Shown one piece after another: positions 9,966 through 19,280 of a stretch of 64,000 nt of DNA (positions are counted from its first letter, which is position 1; each line of letters starts with the position of its first letter). Source of the stretch: Pomphorhynchus laevis (taxonomy: Eukaryota; Acanthocephala; Palaeacanthocephala; Echinorhynchida; Pomphorhynchidae); NCBI GenBank assembly GCA_012934845.2, contig WNNJ02000623.1:1-64000 (forward strand). Reading direction: 5' to 3'. Made by a program: the position numbers and the translations under genes. The notes beneath the pieces were generated by a model. That model was not told the origin of the DNA. It saw only the letters and a list, made by a program, of their open reading frames with translations, and did no database searches.

Positions 9966-11545
9966 GTCGGGCTCGATTTGCCCAGATTTACTTCCCTCAA
10001 TATACCTGAAGAATCTTCATGATGTCATTGCTGCGCCTTTATATAGGATATTTATAGCATCATTATATTACGGTATAGTCCCGAATGCATGGAAACGCTC
10101 TATCATTAAGCCGCTTCATAAGAAAGGTGATCGATCATGTGTAGATAACTACCGACCGGTTAGTTTAACCTCTGTATCGTGTCGTGTATTAGAGAGATTA
10201 CTTTATCGGATAATCAGTAGCTACCTAGAATCATACAGGTTACTTTCTACTAATCAGCACGGATTCCGTAAAAACTGTTCCACAGTAACCAACCTTTTAT
10301 TGGCACAGGAAAGTTGGGGTTCCATAGTGGATGAGGGGTATGCTGTCGATGTCATATTTTTTGACTTCTCCAAAGCATTTGATCATGTACCCATGACAAG
10401 TTGATTATGAAGATAAGTGCATTAAAAATCAATCCAATTATCATTCGTTGGATATGCAACTTTCTTTCTGGTCGCACATACCAGGTCGCCATTAACGGTA
10501 CCCTTTCCGAGCATTATCCAGTTAATGCCGGTGTCCCGCAAGGGTCTGTATTGGGTCCTTTGCTGTTTTGTATTTTCATCAACGATCTACCCAGTGTAAT
10601 AAGTTCGCATTCATTATTATTTGCTGACGATTTAAAAATTTGGAGAGCCATCAAGTCGAATTATGATCGTAACATTCTTCAATCAGATATTGACACGGTT
10701 CTTAAGTGGGCACGTTCTAATGGTCTGTCTGTTAATGCCTCGAAGTGCACTTGCATGCACATTCGATCACGTAATATTGTTCCAGTGCCGATATATCATC
10801 TCGGGGATCGAGTGATTAAATTGGTTTCGAGCTATAAAGATCTTGGCGTATTGATAACGGATGATTTCTCCACTCGCCAAAACACTGAGTACATTTGTTC
10901 GAAGGCCATGCGTATGGTTGGTTTCCTTCGCCGATCATTCAGCTATGTGAGTCCACGTTCTTTTAGAGTTCTTGCAAACGCTTTTGTACTAAGTCATTTG
11001 TTATATGCTTCTCAATGTTCATACCCTCGAACCAGAGATGAGATTAATCGACTTGAGAAGGTGCTACGTAGGGCAACAAAATTAGTACATTCTTTGAGAG
11101 AACTTCCTTACGAGGACCGTCTTCGGTCTTTAAATATGCAGTCATTATGTGATATTCGTGACTCGCGGGATCTGTGTCTTGTATGGGAGGTATTTCACAA
11201 TGAACACCATGTGTTGCGTGGGCTCTTCAACATTCGATCAACTCGAGCTTTGCGAGGTCACTCGTTTTATCTTAGTCGCCAACGAATAGTACATTCTAGG
11301 ACGATTCAATTTGGACAACGAATAATAAATTCATGGAATCGTTTAAGCGATGATATTGTAAATGCGGGAACTCGTGAGCTCTTTAAACGACAGATTATTT
11401 TAAATTGTTAACTGATTTGTTTTTGATTTTCTCTTTTTCTTTTATTTTGACTATCGATTTGTCAGCAACTGTGAGCTATGCTCGTAACGTTGTCTACATA
11501 ATAATAATGTAATACTCTTTCAAACGAAATAAAATTTTTCTTATT
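9966..11545 (+). mobile_element. CR1-like LINE, family C, 5'-truncated copy
   Basis: Begins inside RT (DLLPSIYLKNLHDVIAAPLY, then KPLHKKGDRSCVDNYRPVSL, FRKNCSTVTNLLLAQ, DVIFFDFSKAFDHV). A one-base frame change near 10395 leads into the 336-residue frame at 10401. The 3' UTR holds a short hairpin (gagc-tat-gctc, 11473-11483), 'ataataataatg' and an AATAAA at about 11528. Well preserved apart from the 5' truncation and the single frameshift. Confidence 0.85.
10401..11411 (+). CDS. CR1-like LINE RT, C-terminal two thirds
   Basis: 336 residues. RT motifs: NAGVPQGSVLGPLLFCIFI (about 45-63), LFADDLKIWRAI with the catalytic Asp pair (about 76-86), LSVNASKC and YKDLGVLITDD. The thumb and C-terminal domain end in FGQRIINSWNRLSDDIV, the usual LINE C-terminus. 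The same FADDLKIWRAI signature occurs in 13.3-13.9 kb and, decayed, at 12.2-12.5 and 54.4 kb, defining family C. The true reading frame begins upstream, across the frameshift near 10395. Confidence 0.88.
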   Translation: MIMKISALKINPIIIRWICNFLSGRTYQVAINGTLSEHYPVNAGVPQGSVLGPLLFCIFINDLPSVISSHSLLFADDLKIWRAIKSNYDRNILQSDIDTVLKWARSNGLSVNASKCTCMHIRSRNIVPVPIYHLGDRVIKLVSSYKDLGVLITDDFSTRQNTEYICSKAMRMVGFLRRSFSYVSPRSFRVLANAFVLSHLLYASQCSYPRTRDEINRLEKVLRRATKLVHSLRELPYEDRLRSLNMQSLCDIRDSRDLCLVWEVFHNEHHVLRGLFNIRSTRALRGHSFYLSRQRIVHSRTIQFGQRIINSWNRLSDDIVNAGTRELFKRQIILNC

Positions 11546-11779
11546 TCTTTGATCCAGCTCCAATAATTCTTTATCAACAATGTATCATTGTCAACTATTT
11601 AAAAATCTCTCAGTGTTTCATTTTCTTGTGAAATTGTAGGTGAGTGACAGGAGACACGTATAACATGAAAGGCAATAGAAGAGCGTTATAAAAAAGAAAG
11701 CTATGACGATCAAGTTGACAAAAGAACGCCTTAGTAGACCGATGAGCCGAATGCATCTGCTAGACGAAATCGATACGTG
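11546..11779. other. Unassigned spacer
   Basis: AT-rich sequence between two LINE 3' ends. I see no domain or structured element that holds up. Confidence 0.4.
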
Positions 11780-12176
11780 AAAACGAGTGCTAAGAGCATG
11801 ACAAGCAATAACTCCGATAACGAAGCAATAACTTCGTTATCTTCACTTCGAGCACTAAATGACCTGGTTGTAGTGTGGCGGGCGATGAGCATGATAATCC
11901 CGTTAGAAGTCTATTTCGTATGCGAAATGACTCAAGATTACGTGGTCATCAACTTATGTTACAACGTAAACACTGGTGTAAAAAAGAAGCATTAATTTTG
12001 CCGTGCGTGTCATTCCAGCTTGGAACAGTTTACCGGCGGAAGTGGTGAAGCAAACAAGCAGACGTGGATTTGTATCTACTTTGAAGAAACTGACTAATTT
12101 TTAATTACTTTGTTGTTAGTTTCCTTTTTATATTTTAAATTGTGAAGGTGTCTATTGAGCTACGCTCGCTGACATT
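11780..12176 (+). mobile_element. CR1-like LINE 3'-end relic
   Basis: Broken frames give LFRMRNDSRLRGHQLMLQ and RVIPAWNSLPAEVVKQTS, the C-terminal domain of a family C-like polyprotein, ending in a stop near 12105. The 3' UTR carries the same hairpin type as the copy at 10 kb (gagc-tac-gctc, 12157-12167) and an 'aataatata' tail. Confidence 0.72.
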
Positions 12177-12670
12177 CTAGTAATAATATATAATAGAAAC
12201 TTGTTCTATCGTACTATTCTTTGTGGCATAGCTGCCTATGAACATTTTCTTACAGATGTGTAAGTGATTGCATTTTTCACCGTTTAAGAACAACTCTCTG
12301 GAATAACACCATGATACTATCACATTAACATCACCCTGTATCACCTGTGTATCGAGAGTGCAAGTTAATGCCCGCCATATCTTCAGATCATCCGCATTCA
12401 TTATACATGTACAGTTCAATTTACAGGGGAGCATATTGATGTATATATTAAGCAGCAGTGGACTGAGGACACAACATCGAGGGACTCCACATAATTCCAA
12501 TTCGAGAGAGTGCTTTCAATTTTTACCGCAAAACTACGATTTTTTAGAAATGATTTGATCCAATTATGGACTGAGCCTACGATACCGTAGGAATGTAAGT
12601 CATCTAATAGAATATCATAAATAACAAAGTCGAATGCGTTCGATAGATCGAAAATAGACCATCCATTCAA
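12177..12670 (-). pseudogene. CR1-like LINE RT relic
   Basis: Two overlapping frames: 12670-12416 (FDLSNAFDFVIYDILLDDL, NRSFAVKI) and 12500-12177 (GVPRCCVLSPLLLNIYIN, NADDLKIWRAL, LNGEKCNHLHICK). The PQGS and YADD boxes are degraded to PRCC and NADD. Tail to tail with the preceding relic. Confidence 0.78.
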
Positions 12671-12835
12671 TTTATGTTTGCTCCCTCCCGACGAGAGAGT
12701 TTATGTCAACTCCCTCACGACGTCCGCCGCGCTCCCTCCTTTATCACATTCAAACACCTCCTCCGTTCACACCTCATCGACACATTTTTATTAATGTTTC
12801 AACAGCACATTATTATTAATGTTTCAACAGCACAT
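12671..12835 (+). mobile_element. L2-like family B 3' fragment
   Basis: The plus strand matches the family B C-terminus (LPHDVRRAPSFITFKHLLRS) for about 110 bases, then AT-rich sequence in which 'ttattaatgtttcaacagca' occurs twice. No stem-loop is left. Confidence 0.6.
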
Positions 12836-12893
12836 AAAAGCATGACTTTATTGGCTGGTTCACTGCAGAAAAAAAAGAAAATATAATAAAAGT

Positions 12894-13431
12894 ATCACAA
12901 ATACGGAAAAACAGCTTTCCCCATGGCATCCTCCATCCGTAATTTCCTTTTGAATTCGTTGATATTGCTACTGGACTCTCCAAGCCTATTCCACAGAGAT
13001 ACAACTCGCCGATCAAATTAGACAGCTCGTGATTTTCTTATCCTTTCACGTCGCAGGGTTAAACCATGGCCTCAGAGGATATTGGACGAGCGCAAATGAA
13101 GACAATCTCGAAGTGGATGATCCAAATCATTAAGAATTTGCCAGACCATACTCATATCGATGTACCGGCGGGTCCACGTGACAGTCTCAAGTCTAAGTGT
13201 TTTTAATCGATCAGGGTACGACAAAAATTTCAGTTGCGGTGCTAGCTTGGTAGCTCTATGAAGTACCCTCTCTGAACTAATATGTTCTTTTGAATTTTGG
13301 GGATACACACACGGCGCAGCATATAGAAGACGGCTCAAAACATAGCAAAGATTTGCGGACGTAGGGCAAATTGATTGAGTGCAATGAAAGTGCGTCGAAG
13401 TTGATCGATTATCCCTAACGCATTTGAACAA
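12894..13431 (-). pseudogene. Family C ORF2 C-terminus
   Basis: Continues RT with FALLSRLLYAAPCVYP-like sequence, HRATKLAPQLKFLSYPDRL, MVWQILNDLDHPLRDCLHL, LRGHGLTLRRERIRKSRAV, one in-frame stop, then FDRRVVSLWNRLGESSSNI and a final stop at 12894. One frame change lies near 13390. The 3' UTR is only about 50 bases. Confidence 0.75.
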
Positions 13432-14761
13432 GCATGTTCAGTATGTGTGACGGTACTCAAATCACTGTTTATCCACACTCCCAAGTCCTTATATTTGTTC
13501 ACTCGTTCTATATCACTGCTTTGAAAGCTATAATTAGCTAAAGATTGAGCATTTCCGCCACAAACACGTAAATGTTTGCATTTTGATATATTTACAATCA
13601 ACCTATTGAGCAGAGCCCAATTTTCGACTTCATCGATATCCCGTTGCAGTTTAACTATATCATTGGGTGAACGAATTGCCCGCCAGATTTTCAAATCGTC
13701 TGCATATAAAAGCATCCGAGAATCAATAAATTCCGGGAGATCGTTGATGTAGACACTAAATAACAATGGACCCAATACTGAACCTTGAGGCACCCCTATA
13801 TTACATGGCCGCGAAGAATAGTAAAAATTATCTACATGCATACAATAACTACGATTGCTTAAAAACGATTCAATCCATCTAACAAGCAAAAATGGAATGC
13901 ACTTTTCTCTAGTTTATTTAGGAGGAATCTATGGTCTACTCTGTCAAATGCCTTAGAGAAATCGAAGAATATGATGTCAGTAGCAATGGATACGGCTTTA
14001 TTAGCTGACCAATCAAGATGGGCTGCGAGTAGATTAGTAACTGTCGAATAACCCTTACGGAAACCATGTTGCTCAGAAGCTATTACATTATTCTCACTAT
14101 AAAACTTGACCATATAACCATGTATAATTCGCTCTAACATTCTACAACATAAGCAAGTAATACTTACTGGTCTATAATTGTCTACTGAAGATCTATCACC
14201 CTTTTTGAAGATGGGGTGAATGATCGATTGTTTCCACTCTTTTGGAAGAGTCGTATCAATAATAGATTGTCGAAATATGTTACAAAGTGGTGTATATATT
14301 GAGTCTGCTATTCGACGAAGATATATCGAAGGTAACAAATCAGCACCTTTGGAGTTTGTCTCTTTAAGACGATGCCGTTCAGCTAAAACTTTCTCAGGAG
14401 TTATCAAATTAGCTATGTCTAAACAAGGATATGAAACACTAGCACCTCTTATCGTCTCACTGTTCTGGATAGGTTCAGAATACTCGTTTGTAGTCTCTTT
14501 GTCCGAGTAAAAATGCCTTAAGAACATCTCATCAAGGTCGTCTTCAATAATGCTATCAAAATATTGGCCAATTGTTTTATTAGCGTTCCTACTACTATTC
14601 ACATATAGAAAGAGAGCTTTGGGATCATGTCTACAACTATGAGCTAGACCATTTTCAAATAAATAGCGCTTATGTCGTTTTAAAGAATTGAAGAAATTTC
14701 TCGCCTGCTTATAAACACCATATTCACAAAACCCACCTTTAAAGCATTTGAAACAAGTCAC
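13335..14761 (-). CDS. Family C reverse transcriptase
   Basis: Two overlapping frames (14761-13859 and 13889-13335). The first holds the N-terminal RT region: GADLLPSIYLRRIADSI, IIHPIFKKGDRSSVDNYRPV, FRKGYSTVTNLLAAH and DIIFFDFSKAFDRVDHRFLL. The second holds the palm: NIGVPQGSVLGPLLFSVYIN, LLYADDLKIWRAI and YKDLGVWINSD. All catalytic Asp residues are present. One frame change near 13870 separates the parts. Close to the 10.4 kb copy in sequence and motif choice. Confidence 0.88.
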
Positions 14762-15053
14762 AAGCCTTCATCACAGTAACCAGCTCAGTATCAAACCAAC
14801 AAGCGCTTTTCCGACTAGCCTTAGACTTCAAAGATGAGAATTTTACCATTAGAGAATAAATCGTCACGCGAAAATGATCCCAGGCCTCGTCAACTCCGAC
14901 AACAGCCGGATCAGGCCAACTTACTCTATGCAGCTTTGATGTAATAACATCATAGTTCGCCCCAAAGACATTAATCTGACGTTTGTACCGAGCATAATGA
15001 AACACCCTCATTTGTATATTTAGCAAAACTTTAACTATACAGTGATCAGACAA
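14739..15053 (-). CDS. Family C ORF2 linker after endonuclease
   Basis: 104 residues. It starts with the terminal endonuclease motif SDHCIVKVLL and continues through WPDPAVVGVDEAWDHFRVTI to KSACWFDTELVTVMKACD, the conserved Trp-Phe-Asp linker before RT. It passes to the next frame near 14750. Confidence 0.75.
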   Translation of the reverse strand: MSDHCIVKVLLNIQMRVFHYARYKRQINVFGANYDVITSKLHRVSWPDPAVVGVDEAWDHFRVTIYSLMVKFSSLKSKASRKSACWFDTELVTVMKACDLFQML

Positions 15054-15085
15054 ATCAACAGGAGAATCATATTGGATACTACTGA

Positions 15086-15745
15086 TTAATTGACTGTTTG
15101 TCGATTAGCAAAGATCAAGAAGGGAAGAACTACAATTTGAAAAGCGAGTATGTTCATCACAAATTGAGCAAGACCACAATAAGTAAAACATTCCATAAGG
15201 TCACAAGATTCACAATCACAAGTAGGAAAAACCGTATTCGAAGTCCATTCAACATCTGGCATATTCAGATCCCGAATTATCACAGTATCACAATCTCCTC
15301 GTGTATACAACTCTATCTCTTCAATGAGTTTTTTAGATATTGCCTTAGGAGAAGGATACATAAGACCCAGTATGATGGGTGAGCTCTTATCAAATTTCAC
15401 CTGACACCACAAACTCTCAACTCTATCAATAGACGACTTACTCAAAACACGCACCTTAACTTCGTCTCTCATAAAGAGAGCTACGCCACCACCCCTACCC
15501 CATATCCGATCACTACGGAACAAAAAATAGCCTGGGATGGATACCTCAGCATCGGATACATCACAATTAAGCCAAGATTCTGTAATACCAACTATAATTG
15601 GATAAACAGACTCTATCCTAAACTTTAGCTCATCGACTTTCTGTAACAAGCTCCGAACATTACAATAAAATATACTATGGCTTTTATTCACACCAGTGCA
15701 AGTAGTAATATCATCTCTAGCAATCTGACACACTTCAGATCCCAA
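15086..15745 (-). CDS. Family C ORF2 endonuclease frame
   Basis: 219 residues. APE-type endonuclease: NVRSLLQKVDELKFRI (catalytic Asn box), ITESWLNCDVSD, IPGYFLFRSDR, GRGGGVALFMRDEV, SLWCQVKF, LGLMYPSP and IIRDLNMPDVEW, where LGDFN has become IRDLN. The rest of the domain, with SDHCIVKVLL, continues in the frame at 15053-14739, so one break separates them. GGGVALF is typical of CR1/jockey endonucleases. Confidence 0.85.
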   Translation of the reverse strand: MGSEVCQIARDDITTCTGVNKSHSIFYCNVRSLLQKVDELKFRIESVYPIIVGITESWLNCDVSDAEVSIPGYFLFRSDRIWGRGGGVALFMRDEVKVRVLSKSSIDRVESLWCQVKFDKSSPIILGLMYPSPKAISKKLIEEIELYTRGDCDTVIIRDLNMPDVEWTSNTVFPTCDCESCDLMECFTYCGLAQFVMNILAFQIVVLPFLIFANRQTVN

Positions 15746-15765
15746 ATCAGCTAGGCACTTATATG

Positions 15766-16302
15766 CTATAAGACCTTGCCAAAACCCTTTACATTCACGA
15801 GATGCGATTCATCTAGTGGGGACCAACTGATTCGAATGTGTCGCCTCAGTACTTGAAAATTTTGCACACATAGATTGCTCTCACCAAGAACTCGAGATGC
15901 GAGTTCTTTCTTAGCTTGAGACAATTTCTCCCTTTGAAGAGCGTCAAGATCTTTCAAGAGACTAACATGGGATCCTTTTAAACGATATGAATTCCGAAGA
16001 ATTAACTCAGCATGCGACTGCTCCCTAAATACGGCCTTGAGTAAACGCGGCCTATTACTAAGTGTATCACGCTTACCCAGTCGAAATAATGCAACGAGTT
16101 TAACACGTTTGACAATATCCACATTGCAAGAACCAAGTACCTGCGTCAATATAAATCTCACACTCTGGACGTCCTCGTTAAGACGTACTTGTGCGTTCTC
16201 AAATAAAGATTCTCTTACATTGACCAGAATAACAGATCTACATCGATCAGCGGTGTGTTTCCTATTATTACCAATTTGCAATTCGAGACGTTCACGTGAC
16301 AC
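15766..16302 (-). CDS. Family C ORF1 C-terminal domain
   Basis: 178 residues. It opens with a basic stretch and RCRSVILVNV, followed by NEDVQSVRFILTQVLG, VKLVALFRLGKRDTLSNRP, LLKAVFREQ, AELILRNSYRL and DLDALQREKLSQAKKELAS. The helix-strand order matches ORF1 domains of families B and E in this window. Likely RNA-binding, by analogy with LINE ORF1 proteins; this is inferred, not demonstrated. It ends 20 bases before the ORF2 endonuclease frame. Confidence 0.65.
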   Translation of the reverse strand: MSRERLELQIGNNRKHTADRCRSVILVNVRESLFENAQVRLNEDVQSVRFILTQVLGSCNVDIVKRVKLVALFRLGKRDTLSNRPRLLKAVFREQSHAELILRNSYRLKGSHVSLLKDLDALQREKLSQAKKELASRVLGESNLCVQNFQVLRRHIRISWSPLDESHLVNVKGFGKVL

Positions 16303-16322
16303 TGCGGATTGTATATGTTGAC

Positions 16323-16906
16323 TTATCGTTGACGCTTGTTCCTTCTTTTTGACAGTCTATTATCAGACATATAACCATGATTCAAAACCTGACAATATGT
16401 ATGTTCATCATTAGTAACATCAGGTAAATGCACTAGAACATCCATGGTTACAGTCTCACCCTCTACAGTTAAATCTATATTCATTGGATTATTTGCAAGA
16501 CTTGAGGAGGGATATATAGAGTTAAGACTTGAGGAGGGATATATAGAGTTAGAATAGCTTCCATCACTATGACTGGAATTTTCAACATTCTTAGTAGATT
16601 TGGAAATAAGAACTTCCTTACTTTGACCGGCACTTATGCTTTTTGGAATTGGTGGAGCTGATATGGGTCCAAGAGAATTACAACTCGACTGACCGACACC
16701 CAAGGGGTAAATTCCATCTTCAAATCATTTATCAAAGATGTGCAGCAGTACCCGCAGTAGAAATATGCATTAGACAGAGCTGTTTTCTTTTCCCCGGGAA
16801 CTGAAACACTTGTCCACACATGACAATCTTCACTTGAACACCGAACCTGATAATCCACAAACTTGGCAGCATCACCTCGCTTTGTATTTTTCCTCTGTTT
16901 GACCAT
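16323..16906 (-). CDS. Family C ORF1 N-terminus, PHD-like finger
   Basis: Two overlapping frames (16906-16634 and 16703-16323). The first has VDYQVRCSSEDCHVW, then YFYCGYCCTSLINDLKMEF: a Cys-x4-Cys-x2-Trp...Cys-x2-Cys finger resembling a PHD/zinc-ribbon fold. The second is a Ser/Asn-rich linker with a nine-residue duplication (NSIYPSSSL twice, from a 30-bp direct repeat near 16490-16555) and a basic end, RLSKRRNKRQR. The finger is shared with family A, although their RT domains are distinct. Confidence 0.7.
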
Positions 16907-17534
16907 TATATGAATGTATATTCAGATTGTATATTCAGACTTTATCAGAATAAAGTCTCTTGTGTAGATTTCAATATAGATTGTGTAGGTTCTTCTAGTA
17001 TAGGTTTTTAGGTTTAGGTTCTTCTAATTTAGGTTTTTAAGGGTTTTTTAGGTTCTTCGGTAATTGTGTATTTTATCTTGTAGTTAAAATAGCTTAACAA
17101 TTGTTAAGTGCAGCCGTCAAAGCAGCCGTCGGAGCCTTCTCAAGTCGTTAGTTGTATGTATTTCAGATTGTATATTAGCTTAAACAGTTGTAAATTTTCT
17201 TGTAAATTATCGACAAATTATTCGGTAGGATACTCGAATCAATAATACGACAGATTGCAGTAATGTGTATTCTGTTCTTTGTATGTATTCTTTGTATGTA
17301 AGATATAATTGTATGTATTTTAGATTTTATATAACTTTATATCTGAATTGACCTTAGTTTTGCTTGGTCCCGATCATGATATCGTCGTGATTTATACAAA
17401 AATGTACATTTAGCTGAATTGATCTTCAAACTGTTTCGCTCGGTTCATGAAAATGTTTGTATATATTATCTCTCAAATGTAATTAGTGTATGTATATTAG
17501 ATATCTAACTTTAAGGTGATTTAACATGATTTCA
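16907..17534. other. AT-rich spacer upstream of family C ORF1
   Basis: No ORF of note. It contains several near-copies of 'gtatgtatattagat' and 'ttaggttcttc'. Part is probably the 5' UTR of the minus-strand family C element; 17475-17520 resembles the sequence at 4123-4155 ahead of family B. Confidence 0.45.
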
Positions 17535-17602
17535 CATGATTTACATTTTTGTTTTGTGGTCATGTAAGCGTGCACTGGCACGTATTTGCCACATTTAAAA
17601 AA
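17535..17602 (+). mobile_element. L2-like 3' terminus with stem-loop
   Basis: Matches the family B 3' UTR (atttacatttttgttttg) and ends in a two-part hairpin: gtgg(17556-17559)/ccac(17589-17592) enclosing gcgtgc-actg-gcacgt (17568-17583). An A-rich tail follows. It lies directly upstream of the family A copy. Confidence 0.65.
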
Positions 17603-17903
17603 ATCTTTGAGGATTTTCAGTACGAACTTAGAAACTTGAAAAGTTTATTTTCAAAACATTATAAGAACTTTAATACACAATTTCAGTTCCAGATTTCACC
17701 AAGATTGTAAAACAATCAAACTACAATCTTTGACGACAACCAACGACAACCTTCGACGACAACTAACGACAACCATCCGCTTGACAATTATCGACAACCA
17801 TCGACAACCATCGACGACATCCGCTCGCTACTTACAACTAACGACTTGCAGACTAACGGAGTTTAAACATTCTTGATTATAACTAACTAATTAACATTTT
17901 ATT

Positions 17904-18344
17904 ATGGCAGAGAGAAAGCTAACTAAAAATGTCGACCAGCAACTCAAGTCCGTCAAAGAAGCTTACATCGAAAAGCAAATTGGATGTGACAACAAGAACT
18001 GCAATGTTTGGATTCACGTTGCCATTCCTTTAACTGACGAGGACAACGTTTTAAATCGGAATTTCCTCTGCGGCTTCTGTTGTGCTGCCCTCGTAGGTAA
18101 GCTAATAAATAATGACCATTCAAACGGTGGAGACGTTCTGAACGCTAACAAAACAGATTTGTGCTTAATAAATAAACTTGATATCTCTCAGTCGACTCAG
18201 ACCGCTGTTATACACGGAACATCAACAAACGACAACATATCTTCCAATCTATCGTCGTCATCCGTTTGCTTACTAACTCCTTCGTCATCTATGAAACCCG
18301 TTCTTGAAACTTCTCTCACACACTCCTCCTTTAACTACGGATAA
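17904..18344 (+). CDS. LINE family A ORF1 N-terminus, PHD-like finger
   Basis: 146 residues. A basic start (AERKLTKNVDQQLK) is followed by the finger: IGCDNKNCNVWIHVAIP at about 33-49, then FLCGFCCAALVGKL at about 63-76, a Cys-x4-Cys-x2-Trp-x-His...Cys-x2-Cys pattern close to PHD fingers. A Ser/Thr-rich low-complexity tail leads to a stop. ORF1 continues in a second frame with two near-copies of a roughly 100-bp segment (starting near 18500 and 18601). The ATG chosen is the first after the repetitive 5' UTR. Confidence 0.72.
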   Translation: MAERKLTKNVDQQLKSVKEAYIEKQIGCDNKNCNVWIHVAIPLTDEDNVLNRNFLCGFCCAALVGKLINNDHSNGGDVLNANKTDLCLINKLDISQSTQTAVIHGTSTNDNISSNLSSSSVCLLTPSSSMKPVLETSLTHSSFNYG

Positions 18345-18639
18345 AACTTCCCATAATCTTCATCTTCCTAACAATGCAAACAGTAAAGGCCTTCATCTCG
18401 TACCTCATTTTCCCTATTCATCCCCACATCTAAATACATCTCATACTTCTTTCTTCTCTTCACGTACTCCTTACTCTACCTCTACCATATCACTTCTCAA
18501 TAATTTACATCCTTCTGTCAAAATTATCTCCAGTAACATCTCCGTTCAACATATTCAACAATCCACTTCTGTAACACATGCTCAACCGTATCACCTATCA
18601 ATAATTTACATCCTTCCGTCAAAATCATCTCCAGTAACA

Positions 18640-19280
18640 TCTCCGATCAACCGATTCAACACTCCACTCCTGTCACACATGCTCCAAACTATCTTAAATC
18701 TTCACTTAGCACCCCTGTCATTCCCACGTTTATCTGCTCTTCTGCCTCTACTGCTACCAGGCCTTTCCGTCCACCACTTCCACGAAATCGTTTTCCTTCA
18801 CGCGATCGCTGTATAATCATATCAAACTTAAAGCTTTCCAAATCTGCTTCTCCACAATCTCGCCTCGATGATGATGTATCTGCTTTCAGGTCTATCCTAG
18901 CAACCATTCTTCCTGATGATAGCCCATCCCTCTTCAATGATATCGCTCCTGTATCCTTTATTCGTTTAAACAAATCCACTAAATCCAATCATATCAGTCC
19001 TCCACTCTTAAAAATCGTTTTCCGACATATTTCACATGCCTCTTCGGTATTCTCCCAACTTTTTAAACGTCTTACCACTTCATCTACTTGCCGTATCTTT
19101 CCTAACCGCTCCCCTTCTGATATTGCCCAGCTCAATTTAGCTCGCATTGAGAAACATCGACGTGAAACAAACGGCGAGTCATCCTTATCTATACGTCAAA
19201 TCAACGGAAATTTTCACGTTGTACACACAAGGCCAAAAATTCGATGGCGTCCCATCTCTCCCCCTTGTCTTCTTCGCTAG
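18640..19280 (+). CDS. LINE family A ORF1 C-terminal domain
   Basis: Open frame without its own start. It reads PNYLKSSLSTPVIPT, then RDRCIIISNLKLSKSASP, LDDDVSAFRSILATILPDD, IAPVSFIRLNKSTKSNH, LLKIVFRHISHASSVFSQL and a basic tail, ending at a TAG at 19278-19280. It is the counterpart of family B ORF1. Its last 37 bases overlap the ORF2 ATG (19244) in another frame, an arrangement compatible with coupled re-initiation. The RNA-binding role is inferred from the family. Confidence 0.65.

Larger units (their letters stand above)
12836..16906 (-). mobile_element. CR1-like LINE, family C, nearly full length
   Basis: Minus-strand element with ORF1 (16906 to 15766, in pieces) and ORF2 (15745 to 12894). 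ORF1 carries a PHD-like finger and a downstream conserved domain; ORF2 carries an APE endonuclease, a linker with WFDTELV, RT with LLYADDLKIWRAI and a C-terminus reading FDRRVVSLWNRLGESSSNI. The 5' UTR runs into the AT-rich stretch above 16906. Only a few frame breaks are visible. Upstream of ORF1 the sequence has repeated 'gtatattcag' and 'taggttttta' motifs. Confidence 0.88.

Noticed and set aside
11730-11770. Hammerhead-like text (ccgatgagcc ... gacgaaat)
   Set aside because: The first core position pair is altered and the intervening bases do not form stem II.
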